Assembly (NCBI RefSeq): GCF_016892705.1
Contig: NZ_JAFEMB010000008.1
Span: 105,865-169,864 of the forward strand
DNA from: Microvirga pudoricolor
Lineage (GTDB): Bacteria; Pseudomonadota; Alphaproteobacteria; Rhizobiales; Beijerinckiaceae
Direction: 5' to 3'
Length of the DNA stretch: 64,000 bases
Part shown: positions 38,056-46,541 of the stretch, piece after piece
Position numbering within the stretch: position 1 is the stretch's first letter
Layout: each line of letters begins with the position of its first letter
Position numbers and translations under genes: made by a program
The notes under the pieces: model-generated
Seen by the model: the letters and a program-made list of their open reading frames with translations, nothing else
What the model was told of the DNA's origin: nothing
The model's database searches: none

Positions 38056-38526
38056 ATGGCCCAGCCCATCCCGATCATCGAACGCCGCCGCATTGAAGCC
38101 GAGCTCTTGAAGGAGGTCTACGAGACCTTGATCGAGCGCGTCGGAAGAGAAGAGGCGAAGAGTATCATCACGGAATCCGTGCGCCGTTCGTCCATCACGC
38201 AGGCCGCAGCATTCGCCGCGCAGGCGCCCGGAGGAACCAGCCTTCAGAGCTTCATCGACATCCAGTCCAACTGGACCGCCGAGAACGCCCTCGAAATTCA
38301 GCCTCTCCACCGGGACGAAACCCATTACGATTTCAACGTGACACGCTGCCGTTACGCGGAGATGTACAAGAAGATGGGGCTGGGTGAGATCGGCGGACTG
38401 CTGTCCTGCAACCGGGACGGTTCCTTCTGCGAGGGTTACGACCCCAACCTCAAGATGACCCGCACCCAGACCATCATGGAGGGCGCGAGCCATTGCGACT
38501 TCCGGTATCATTACGAGAAGGCCTGA
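38056..38526 (+). CDS. L-2-amino-thiazoline-4-carboxylate hydrolase (ATC hydrolase) family protein
   Basis: 156 residues. The family core is evident: FNVTRCRYAEMYKKMGLGEI, GGLLSCNRDGSFCEGYDP, RTQTIMEGASHCDFRY, with conserved cysteines in CRY, SCNRD and HCDF. ATC hydrolase opens the thiazoline ring in bacterial L-cysteine formation from ATC, but the family is wider than this activity, so the true substrate may be another cyclic amidine or amide. Preceded by AGGAGG, 21 bases after the ABC ATPase, thus part of the transporter operon. Confidence 0.8.
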   Translation: MAQPIPIIERRRIEAELLKEVYETLIERVGREEAKSIITESVRRSSITQAAAFAAQAPGGTSLQSFIDIQSNWTAENALEIQPLHRDETHYDFNVTRCRYAEMYKKMGLGEIGGLLSCNRDGSFCEGYDPNLKMTRTQTIMEGASHCDFRYHYEKA

Positions 38527-38537
38527 GACGCGAAGCC

Positions 38538-39986
38538 GTGAACGACCACAGCCCCATCGAAGGAGAGCGTCTGCGCGCCCATGAGCGTCGAGTGGCGCGC
38601 GACCTTGAATATCTAGGCGTTCCGGCCGCCAATTGGCCCCTGCCGGAGCCGGCGGCGGATGGCGCGGTTCCGATCGATGTGCTGGTGGTCGGAGCGGGCA
38701 TGAACGGCATCGCGGTCGCCTCGTCCCTGCTGTTCAAGGGCATCCGCAACGTTCGCATCCTCGACCGTAACCCGCCGGGTCGGGAAGGGCCGTGGCTCTC
38801 CTTTGCCCGGATGGACACCCTGCGCTCACCCAAGACGCTGCCCGGCCCCGCGCTCGGCGTTCCCTCGCTCACGTTCCGCGCCTGGTACGAGGCGGCGTTC
38901 GGGGAAGCCGCCTGGGACGCGCTCTATAAGATCCCGAACGCCGTGTGGGTGCGTTACCTGACATGGCTGCAGCGGGTCCTGGGTCTACCGGTCCAGCATG
39001 GAACGCGGGTCGTGGCGATCGCTCCAGGGGAGCGCCTTCACACGGTCGAGACGGAACGAGATGGGGTGCCGCAGACCCTGCTGGCTCGCCGCGTCATCCT
39101 GGCCACGGGCCGGGGAGGGGCGGGCGGCGGCTGGATTCCAAGCTTCGTGGATCAGGCGCTATGGCCTGATCTTGCCGCCCATACCAACGACGACATCGAT
39201 TTCGAGCGACTCAAAGGGCAAGCCATCGGCATTGTGGGCGGCGGCGCATCGGCCTGGGACAATGCCGCCACCGCCCTGGAGCGCGGGGCTGCGCGGGTGG
39301 ACATGTACGTGCGAAGGCCGCACCTGCCGCAGATCAACAAGGGACGAGGCTCGTCCCATCCTGGCTATTATTATGGCTGGAGCGCTCTGGACGATGCGGA
39401 GCGCTGGGCCCTCTTCGCTTACCTGAACGACGTTCAGGCCCCGCCTCCGCACGAGACCGTTCATCGCGCCCTGAGGCAGCCGAACTTTCACGTTCATCTC
39501 GGTAAGGCGACTCGCCGGGCGACGCGCGAGGGCGACCGGGCGGCGGTGCTCCTGGCCGGAGAAGACCCGCCTCGGCTTCACGATTTCCTGATCGTCGGCA
39601 CGGGCTTTGCGATCGATGGGGGGGCGATCCCGGAACTGGGCAACGCGTCCGGTTTCGTGGCGCGGTGGCAGGATCGCTACGAGCCGCCGGACACGTTGGC
39701 GCGGCAGGATCTCGGGCGCTATCCTTATCTCGGACCGGGCTTCGAGCTCCTGGAACGCGAGGCGGGTGAGTGCCCGGGCCTGAACCGCATTCATCTCGTG
39801 AATCACGCCGCCGCCCTCAGCCACGGCGCCGTCGCCAGCGACATTCCGGGCGTGAACGTCGCGGCCGAGCGCGTATCGACCGCCATTGCGGCAAGCCTTT
39901 TCAAGGAAGACATCGAGCCGATCAGACAGGCTCTCGAGGCCTTCGACGAGCCCGAACTCGAGTCGACCCCGTTCTTCGTGCGGTGA
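38538..39986 (+). CDS. FAD/NAD(P)-dependent oxidoreductase, monooxygenase-like
   Basis: 482 residues from GTG 38538. Two dinucleotide-binding motifs are visible: VLVVGAGMNGIAVAS (48-62, FAD) and GIVGGGASAWDNA (231-243, NADPH), the arrangement of flavin-containing and Baeyer-Villiger type monooxygenases. The stretch LRSPKTLPGPALG after a WLSFARMDT segment is also seen in that group. It ends the transporter/ATC-hydrolase operon, so it may oxidise the imported compound or its product. The start is uncertain because no strong ribosome-binding site is visible; the frame is open from 38493. Confidence 0.72.
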   Translation: MNDHSPIEGERLRAHERRVARDLEYLGVPAANWPLPEPAADGAVPIDVLVVGAGMNGIAVASSLLFKGIRNVRILDRNPPGREGPWLSFARMDTLRSPKTLPGPALGVPSLTFRAWYEAAFGEAAWDALYKIPNAVWVRYLTWLQRVLGLPVQHGTRVVAIAPGERLHTVETERDGVPQTLLARRVILATGRGGAGGGWIPSFVDQALWPDLAAHTNDDIDFERLKGQAIGIVGGGASAWDNAATALERGAARVDMYVRRPHLPQINKGRGSSHPGYYYGWSALDDAERWALFAYLNDVQAPPPHETVHRALRQPNFHVHLGKATRRATREGDRAAVLLAGEDPPRLHDFLIVGTGFAIDGGAIPELGNASGFVARWQDRYEPPDTLARQDLGRYPYLGPGFELLEREAGECPGLNRIHLVNHAAALSHGAVASDIPGVNVAAERVSTAIAASLFKEDIEPIRQALEAFDEPELESTPFFVR

Positions 39987-39996
39987 TGGCGGGCTG

Positions 39997-40683
39997 CTAG
40001 GCCGTCAGAGGAGAAGGTGTGGGCGAAATGCCCTGCGCCAAGGCGGCCGTCTCCTGCGCCGAGAGGGCGGTCGAGAAGGATTTCCGTTGTTGCAAACCCT
40101 CCCAATAGCGCCGCACGCCCTCGGGGAAATGCTCGCTCAAGCCGATGTAACCCGCCAGCATCAGCGCATACCCGACTGAAATGTCGGCCGCCGTGAAACG
40201 GCCGGCGCAGAGGAAGTCCCGTGACGCCACTGCGCGATCGACGCTCCGAAGGCGGGACAGGAACCACCGCGTGTAATCGGCGACGATCTGGGGAGAGCGG
40301 GTCTCATCCGGCTCGAAACGGCTGTAGCGCAGTACGAGCGTCTGCGGGAATGTCAGCGTTGCTTCTCCGAAGTGGAGCCAGTTCAGATAGCTTCCGTAGT
40401 CGGGCTCGTCCGGCGCCACCCCGAGCGTTCCGGACCCGTGCCGCGCAGCCAGGTATTCGCAGATAGCGGCGGATTCCGTCATGCGGGTCGCGCCCTCCAC
40501 GTAGGCCGGAACGGTCCCGAGACCGTTGATCTCGAGATACTCCTTGGATCGGGCCCTCGGCGGGAAGGGGAGCACTACCAACCGATAGGACAGGGAAAGC
40601 TCTTCAAGGGCCCAAAGCGGCCGGAAGGAGCGGGCGCTCATGCAATGATAGAGGGTGCGGCCGGCGTTTTCGGTTGCACTCAC
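39997..40683 (-). CDS. Glutathione S-transferase-like protein (TetR-linked)
   Basis: 228 residues from a GTG that overlaps the stop of the tetR gene (GTGA), so the two are translationally coupled. The N-terminal domain shows YHCMSARSFRPLWALEEL with the active-site Ser region, GTVPAYVEG with the cis-Pro and ESAAICEYLA; the C-terminal domain has AGRFTAADISVGYAL. A GST in a regulon for acyl-CoA breakdown could remove reactive enoyl intermediates. Ten bases separate its stop from the converging flavoprotein gene. Confidence 0.83.
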   Translation of the reverse strand: MSATENAGRTLYHCMSARSFRPLWALEELSLSYRLVVLPFPPRARSKEYLEINGLGTVPAYVEGATRMTESAAICEYLAARHGSGTLGVAPDEPDYGSYLNWLHFGEATLTFPQTLVLRYSRFEPDETRSPQIVADYTRWFLSRLRSVDRAVASRDFLCAGRFTAADISVGYALMLAGYIGLSEHFPEGVRRYWEGLQQRKSFSTALSAQETAALAQGISPTPSPLTA

Positions 40684-41333
40684 GTCCTTGCCCCCACGCG
40701 CTTGAGCACCGGCTTCCCTGTGCTTGCCTCCCCGGCCTCGCCGTGGCGCAGCACGGAGTTAAGCACCATGGTGGTGAACAGGTGCGCCACCTCCGACTCG
40801 GACAGGCGGCCGCCGGGACTGAACCAGGTACAGATGCCGGACAGCATCGATAGGATGCCGTAAGCCGCCACCTTCATGTCGATCGACATGAACGAACCCT
40901 CGGCCACGCCAGCCTCCAGGATCTCCGTCAGCTTCAGCTCATAGACCCGCCGCATGTCGCTGATGGTCGTGAAGTTGGCAGGCTCCAGGCTCCGCAGCTC
41001 CGAATAGCAGATGAAGACCTCCTGCTTGCGGTTCACGTGATAGCCGACATGGAAATGCACGAAGGCTTTCAAACGCTCCACGGCCGTGCCGCCCTGGCTC
41101 AGGGCTTCGTCCAACTCGCGCAGGAGGTCGTTCATGTGGACCGTGATCAGGTCCAGGAGAAGCTCCTGCTTCGTGCGGATGTGGTTGTAGAGGGAGCCCT
41201 GCTGAATGCCCACCTCGGCCGCGAGCTGCCGGAGGCTCATGGCCTCGTAGCCATGCTCGTAGATCAGCTGAAGCCCTGCCTTCCGGATGGCCGCTACGGT
41301 TTTCGGCCCGGAAGACCCTGCGGTACGCGACAT
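40680..41333 (-). CDS. TetR/AcrR-family regulator of the acyl-CoA/Liv block
   Basis: 217 residues. The N-terminal DNA-binding domain (about 8-60) carries ALRQL-type helix MSLRQLAAEVGIQQGSLYNH and TKQELL; the C-terminal ligand domain has FVHFHVGYHVNRKQEVFI, similar to regulators of fatty-acid and branched-acyl-CoA breakdown such as KstR2 and PsrA relatives. A palindromic site lies 47 bases upstream of its start and the same site lies before the acyl-CoA operon at 48797. It is therefore the likely repressor of both, with an acyl-CoA as the probable inducer. Divergent from the Liv-type operon. Confidence 0.87.
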   Translation of the reverse strand: MSRTAGSSGPKTVAAIRKAGLQLIYEHGYEAMSLRQLAAEVGIQQGSLYNHIRTKQELLLDLITVHMNDLLRELDEALSQGGTAVERLKAFVHFHVGYHVNRKQEVFICYSELRSLEPANFTTISDMRRVYELKLTEILEAGVAEGSFMSIDMKVAAYGILSMLSGICTWFSPGGRLSESEVAHLFTTMVLNSVLRHGEAGEASTGKPVLKRVGART

Positions 41334-41379
41334 GGCGTGTCTTTCCTTCAGTGCAGGATCACCGACTGATCCGGACTGT

Positions 41380-41395
41380 AAACGAACATTCGTTT
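41380..41395. promoter_or_regulatory. TetR operator, site 1
   Basis: AAACGAACATTCGTTT is palindromic with one central mismatch pair. It lies in the 394-base gap (41334-41727) between the tetR gene and the divergent Liv-type operon, close to tetR. The same AAACGAACAwwCGTTT recurs at 48797-48812. The rest of the gap is AT-rich and holds TTGACA at 41584-41589, a possible -35 for the Liv-type operon without a clear -10. Confidence 0.75.
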
Positions 41396-41727
41396 TATTG
41401 ACAGCATGCCCAATTGTGAACCCGGGCTCAACCTGATCCGGGAAATTCCCGCAGATGAGGGCCTATGTCGGAATGGAGTGCCGTCAAATATATGAGAAGC
41501 CAGATTAATTTATCGAATTGTGAGTCTATTGCCTTCCGGCGAGTAAGACTTTCAGCGTAGTTTCAAGGTCTAGTATCGATCTCCTTGACACCAAAAAACA
41601 AACGGTTGATCGTATTTCGAAACGGCGAGCCGTTCGCAAGAAGATGGCCCCAACAAAGCCCGATGCCTCACGGTATCACTTCAAGAGCGCAGGAAGCGCC
41701 GGGAACGGTCGAGACAGGAGGACGCGC

Positions 41728-42549
41728 TTGGATCACGCATTGGAGGTGCGCGGTGTATCGCTCCGCTTTGGCGGCGTGCATGCATTGACGGATGTAAGCT
41801 TCGCCATCCGAAAGGGCGAGCTGTTCTCCATCATCGGGCCCAACGGCGCCGGCAAGACCTCCATGGTAAACTGCATCTCGGGCCGCTACAAACCGACGGA
41901 AGGCGAGATCTTCTTTGGCGGCAAGAGCATCAACCGCCTCAAGACCAATGCACGCGCCAGTCTCGGAATCGGGCGCACGTTCCAGAATCTGGCGCTCTTC
42001 CATCACATGACGGTTCTCGACAACATCATGGTCGGCCGCCATCATCTGCTCAAGAACAACTTCATCACCGGCTCGCTCTATTGGCTCACGGGCGCACGTC
42101 GCGAGGAGCTCCAGCACCGCCGGAAGGTCGAGGAAATCATCGATTTCCTGGACCTCCAGTCCGTTCGGAAGGCACCCGCCGGAACACTGTCCTACGGCCT
42201 GCGCAAGCGCGTCGAACTGGCTCGCGCCATGGCGCTGGAGCCGCAGCTCATTCTCCTCGACGAGCCCATGGCGGGCATGAACCTGGAAGAGAAGGAGGAC
42301 ATGGCCCGCTACATCGTCGACCTTAACGAGGAGTTCGGCATGACGGTCGTGATGATCGAGCACGACATGGGCGTGGTCATGGACATCTCGCACCGGGTCA
42401 TGGTCCTCGATTTCGGACGCAAGATCGCCGAGGGCCTTCCCGGCGACGTGCTGGCCGATCCGCATGTGAGAAAAGCCTATCTCGGCGAGGAGGATCCTGC
42501 GCTCGTGGATCCGAGCGAAGCGTCGGCCATGGCGGAGAGCGCGGCATGA
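41728..42549 (+). CDS. Branched-chain amino acid-type ABC transporter ATPase (LivG type)
   Basis: 273 residues from a TTG start with AGGAGG six bases upstream; the frame is open to 41644. The ABC features are GPNGAGKTS (Walker A), GRTFQNLALFHHMTV (Q-loop), LSYGLRKRVELARAM (LSYG in place of LSGG, usual for LivG relatives) and LILLDEPMAGMN (Walker B). The insertion around LYWLTGARREELQHR is typical of LivG proteins. Its stop overlaps the acyl-CoA synthetase start (ATGA). First gene of the transporter operon. Confidence 0.9.
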   Translation: MDHALEVRGVSLRFGGVHALTDVSFAIRKGELFSIIGPNGAGKTSMVNCISGRYKPTEGEIFFGGKSINRLKTNARASLGIGRTFQNLALFHHMTVLDNIMVGRHHLLKNNFITGSLYWLTGARREELQHRRKVEEIIDFLDLQSVRKAPAGTLSYGLRKRVELARAMALEPQLILLDEPMAGMNLEEKEDMARYIVDLNEEFGMTVVMIEHDMGVVMDISHRVMVLDFGRKIAEGLPGDVLADPHVRKAYLGEEDPALVDPSEASAMAESAA

Positions 42550-44486
42550 ACATGGATTACGCGGCGCGCGTCTCTCAGGCCGACACGTTTCCCAAGCTGC
42601 TGCGCCTGAACGCGTCCGAACATGGTGCCGATATCGCCATGCGCGAGAAGGACCTGGGCCTGTGGCGCTCGTTCACCTGGAAGAATTATCACGACCGCGT
42701 TCGTGCCTTTGCCTTGGGCCTCTACGACCTTGGGCTGCGCAAGGGCGACGTGGTATCCATCATCGGCGACAACCGGCCCGATTGGGTGAGCGGAGAGATC
42801 GCCGCCCATGCGGTCGGGGCCATGTCGCTCGGGATGTACCGTGACGCTCTCGCCGAAGAGGTCCTGTACCTCATCGATTACGGTGAGGCGAAGGTCATCT
42901 TCGCCGAGGACGAGGAGCAGGTCGACAAGCTGCTCGATCTCGCCGACCGCATCCCATCCGTCCGTCATATCGTCTATTCCGACCCGCGCGGCATGCGCAA
43001 ATACGACGACCCTCGCCTGATCTTTGCCGATGATCTCGCGGCGCGGGGCCAGGCTCTTGGCGAGCGGGAGCCCGATCTCTACGACCGCCTCGTGGATGCG
43101 ACCCAGGGAGAGGACGTCGCAGTGCTCTGCACCACCTCCGGCACCACGGCCAATCCGAAACTCGCCATGCTGGCGGCTGGACGGGTCCTGCGCCACTGCG
43201 CGAGCTATCTCTCGGCCGATCCGAAAGGGCCCGACGATGAGTACGTATCCGTTCTGCCGCTGCCGTGGATCATGGAGCAGGTCTACGCCCTCGGCAAAGG
43301 TCTTCTGTGCCGGATGAAGGTGAACTTCGTCGAAGAGCCGGACACGATGATGAACGATTTCCGCGAAATCGCTCCGACCTTCGTGCTCTTCGCGCCACGC
43401 GTCTGGGAGTCGGTGGCAGCGGACGTGCGGGCCCGCATCATGGATTCCTCGCCCTTCAAGCGCGCCCTCTATGATTACGGCATGAAGACAGGTCTCGCCG
43501 CGACCGAGAACGGCGAACGTTCCGCCATGGCGGACGCAATCCTTTTTCGCGCGCTACGTGACAGGCTCGGCTTCACCCGCCTGCGCTCCGCCGCGACGGG
43601 CGGTGCAGCCCTGGGGCCCGAGACCTTCCGGTTCTTCCGCGCTATGGGCGTTCCTCTGCGCCAGCTCTATGGCCAGACCGAGACGCTGGGCGCTTACACG
43701 ATCCACCGGCCGGATGAGGTCGATTTCGACACGGTGGGCCACGGATTCGACGACGGCATCCAGATCCGCGTCGACAATGCCGACGCCAACGGGGTCGGCG
43801 AGGTGGTGGCACGCCACGCGAACATGTTCCTGGGATATTACAAGAACCCGGCCGCCGCCGCCGCCGACATGGAGGACGGTTGGCTCCATACCGGCGATGC
43901 CGGATATTTCGATAAGCGCGGCCATCTCGTCGTGATCGACCGCATCAAGGATTTGGCCGAAACGGCCAGAGGCGACCGGTTCTCGCCGCAATACATCGAG
44001 AACAAGCTGAAGTTCTCGCCCTACGTGGCTGAGGCCGTGATCCTGGGCGCTGGCCGTGAATACCTCGCCGCCATGATCTGCATCCGTTATTCCATCGTGT
44101 CCAAATGGGCTGAGAAGAACCGGATCGCCTTCACAACCTATTCCGACCTCGCGGCCCGGCCGGAGATCTACGAATTGCTCCAAAAGGAGGTGGAGGCCGT
44201 CAACGCCACGCTGCCTCCCGCCCAGCGCATCACGAAGTTCCTGCTGCTCTACAAGGAACTCGATGCGGATGACGGTGAATTGACCCGGACCCGAAAAGTC
44301 CGGCGCTCCGTGATCAACGAGAAGTACGAGGACATCATCGACGCGGTCTATGGCGGCAAGCCGAAGATCGATGTGGACACCATCATCCGTTTCCAGGACG
44401 GCACGACGCAGCGCATCCGCACGACCCTGCGGGTGGTGGACCTCGGGCAGGGGACCGGAGCACCGATGTCCGTGGCGGCCGAGTAG
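42546..44486 (+). CDS. Long-chain-type acyl-CoA synthetase (AMP-forming)
   Basis: 646 residues of the ANL superfamily. The AMP-binding P-loop is CTTSGTTANPKLAML, the A5-type motif YGQTETLGAYT, and the A8 region GWLHTGDAGYFDKRGHLVVIDRIKD. The long C-terminal domain with RTRKVRRSVINEKY matches the long-chain FadD15/bubblegum-like group. It would convert an imported carboxylic acid to its CoA thioester. Lying inside the transporter operon between the LivG- and LivH-type genes, it strongly suggests that the transporter carries a carboxylic acid rather than leucine. Confidence 0.9.
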   Translation: MNMDYAARVSQADTFPKLLRLNASEHGADIAMREKDLGLWRSFTWKNYHDRVRAFALGLYDLGLRKGDVVSIIGDNRPDWVSGEIAAHAVGAMSLGMYRDALAEEVLYLIDYGEAKVIFAEDEEQVDKLLDLADRIPSVRHIVYSDPRGMRKYDDPRLIFADDLAARGQALGEREPDLYDRLVDATQGEDVAVLCTTSGTTANPKLAMLAAGRVLRHCASYLSADPKGPDDEYVSVLPLPWIMEQVYALGKGLLCRMKVNFVEEPDTMMNDFREIAPTFVLFAPRVWESVAADVRARIMDSSPFKRALYDYGMKTGLAATENGERSAMADAILFRALRDRLGFTRLRSAATGGAALGPETFRFFRAMGVPLRQLYGQTETLGAYTIHRPDEVDFDTVGHGFDDGIQIRVDNADANGVGEVVARHANMFLGYYKNPAAAAADMEDGWLHTGDAGYFDKRGHLVVIDRIKDLAETARGDRFSPQYIENKLKFSPYVAEAVILGAGREYLAAMICIRYSIVSKWAEKNRIAFTTYSDLAARPEIYELLQKEVEAVNATLPPAQRITKFLLLYKELDADDGELTRTRKVRRSVINEKYEDIIDAVYGGKPKIDVDTIIRFQDGTTQRIRTTLRVVDLGQGTGAPMSVAAE

Positions 44487-44501
44487 AGGGCGAACGATCC
44501 G

Positions 44502-45395
44502 ATGAATATGCAGCTTCTCGTCCAGCTTCTCGTCAACGGCGTGATCGTCGGTGCCCTTTACGGCGTCGTCGCCATGAGCTTTGTGCTGATCTACAAGGCC
44601 AGCCAAGTGGTGAACTTCGCGCAGGGCGAATTCCTGCTCATTGGCGCCTGGGTGTGCTGGTGGCTTCTCACCAAGTATCAGATCCCATTCTTTGCCGGAA
44701 TGGCGATCACACTGGTCTTCATGCTGGTCTTCGGCGTGGCTCTCCAGATCATCGTTCTGCGGCCTCTCATCGGGGAGCCGATCATCTCTGTCATCATGGT
44801 GACCATTGGGTTGTCGACGATCTTCCAGGGCGCCATGAAGTGGATCTTCGGGCTCAATGCCCAGCCCTTCCCGCCGATCTTCAAGACCCAGAGCGTGAAC
44901 ATCCTGGGACTACAAATTCAGACGGCCTATCTCATGAGCGTCGCGGTCTCGCTTGCCATGATGGCCGGAATGGCGTGGTTCTTCAAAGCATCGAAGTACG
45001 GTCTCGCCATGCGGGCCACCGCCTTCAACCAGCAGATCGCCCAGTCCCTCGGCATCTCGGTCAAGAACATCTTTGCCATGGCCTGGGCCATCTCGGCGGT
45101 GGTCTCGGCCGTCGCGGGCGTGGTGGTCGGCGTGGTGAACAGCGTGTCGCCGGCGTTGTCCACTTACGGCATCAAAGTCTTCCCGGCCGTGATCCTGGGC
45201 GGTCTGGACAGCATCGTCGGCGCGGTGCTGGGCGGCCTCATCATCGGCCTGTTGGAGAACATCGCCCATTACGTCGACAGCGAGTTCCTGCACTGGGGCA
45301 ACCTCTACGAGATCGCGCCCTTCTACGTTCTGATCATCATCCTGATGATCAAACCCTACGGCCTTTTCGGCACGCGCAATATCGAGCGGGTATAA
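44502..45395 (+). CDS. ABC transporter permease, LivH type
   Basis: 297 residues with eight membrane helices. The family features are NGVIVGALYGVVAMSFVLIY, FAQGEFLLIGAW, MRATAFNQQIAQSLGISVKN (the loop that contacts the ATPase) and KVFPAVILGGLDSIVGAVLGG. It makes half of the channel with the LivM-type protein three bases downstream. Confidence 0.92.
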   Translation: MNMQLLVQLLVNGVIVGALYGVVAMSFVLIYKASQVVNFAQGEFLLIGAWVCWWLLTKYQIPFFAGMAITLVFMLVFGVALQIIVLRPLIGEPIISVIMVTIGLSTIFQGAMKWIFGLNAQPFPPIFKTQSVNILGLQIQTAYLMSVAVSLAMMAGMAWFFKASKYGLAMRATAFNQQIAQSLGISVKNIFAMAWAISAVVSAVAGVVVGVVNSVSPALSTYGIKVFPAVILGGLDSIVGAVLGGLIIGLLENIAHYVDSEFLHWGNLYEIAPFYVLIIILMIKPYGLFGTRNIERV

Positions 45396-45398
45396 GCC

Positions 45399-46487
45399 AT
45401 GGCAGCCTCGAGTCTCATCCCGGCCGGCGACTTCCGCTCCACCTACGGGGCCGACACCACGATCTTTCCTACGGCGACCAGCCGCAACATGGCGATCCTC
45501 GGGATCTTGATTCTGGTTGCCGTTCCCACTGCCTTCTCCTGGCTTGGTGTCAGCCCCTACTGGCTGACCCTTCTCATCCAGATCGGCTATTATGGGATCG
45601 CGGCTCTAGGCTTGAACATCCTCGTGGGCTTCACGGGCCAGATCTCCATCGGACACGCCGCTTTCTTCGGGTTCGGCGCTTTCGCGTCGGCCTATGTCAG
45701 CAGCAAGCTGGGCGTGCCCGTCTTTTTCGCCATCCCGCTCGCGGGCGTGATGACGGCCGCCGTCGGGCTCGTCTTCGGCCTTCCGGCTGCGCGTCTGAAA
45801 GGGCTCTATCTCGCCATTGCGACCCTGGCGGCCCAGTACATCCTGCTCGATTTCTTCTCCCGCGCCGAATGGTTCACGGGCGGAACCGTCCCGGCGCTGG
45901 CAGAACCGTTCAGCCTGTTCGGCTACACGGTACGCAGCGATCAGCAGTACTTCTATGTGGTGCTGGCCTATCTGGTGGTCTGTTTCCTGCTGGCCACCAA
46001 CCTCATGCGGTCCCGGGACGGACGGGCTCTCGTGGCGGTTCGGGATCACTACCTATCGGCCGAGATCATGGGGATCAATCTCACCAAGTACCGTACACTC
46101 TCCTTCGGCCTTGCCGCTTTCTTCGCAGGCATCGGCGGCGCGCTCTACGCCCACAACCAGGGCGTCGTCTCCAACGAAGGTTTCGGCATCGACCGATCGA
46201 TCCTATTCCTGGCCATGATCATCATCGGCGGTCTCGGCTCCATCATGGGCACGCTGATGGGTACCGCCTTCATGGTGCTGTTGCCCGAGGCCATGGAATG
46301 GCTCACCGCGCTCCTGCGCGACACACCCATCGATCAGGCCCTCGCGCTGCGCCCGAACATCGCCTTCCTGCGCGAGATCGCCATCGGGCTCGTGATCGTC
46401 CTGTTCCTCATCTTCGAGCCCGATGGGCTCGCCCACCGCTGGAGGCAGATCAAGGCATATTGGAAGCTCTACCCGTTCTCGCACTGA
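45399..46487 (+). CDS. ABC transporter permease, LivM type
   Basis: 362 residues. After a 30-residue soluble N-terminus come about nine helices with GYYGIAALGLNILVGFTGQIS, IGHAAFFGFGAFASAY, DHYLSAEIMGINLTKYR (the ATPase contact loop) and MIIIGGLGSIMGTLMGTAF. Second half of the import channel; close-packed with the LivH-type gene. Confidence 0.92.
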   Translation: MAASSLIPAGDFRSTYGADTTIFPTATSRNMAILGILILVAVPTAFSWLGVSPYWLTLLIQIGYYGIAALGLNILVGFTGQISIGHAAFFGFGAFASAYVSSKLGVPVFFAIPLAGVMTAAVGLVFGLPAARLKGLYLAIATLAAQYILLDFFSRAEWFTGGTVPALAEPFSLFGYTVRSDQQYFYVVLAYLVVCFLLATNLMRSRDGRALVAVRDHYLSAEIMGINLTKYRTLSFGLAAFFAGIGGALYAHNQGVVSNEGFGIDRSILFLAMIIIGGLGSIMGTLMGTAFMVLLPEAMEWLTALLRDTPIDQALALRPNIAFLREIAIGLVIVLFLIFEPDGLAHRWRQIKAYWKLYPFSH

Positions 46488-46541
46488 GACCGGCACACCA
46501 TGGGAACGCACACAAAATCAAATTTACGCGGAGGAAATCTC

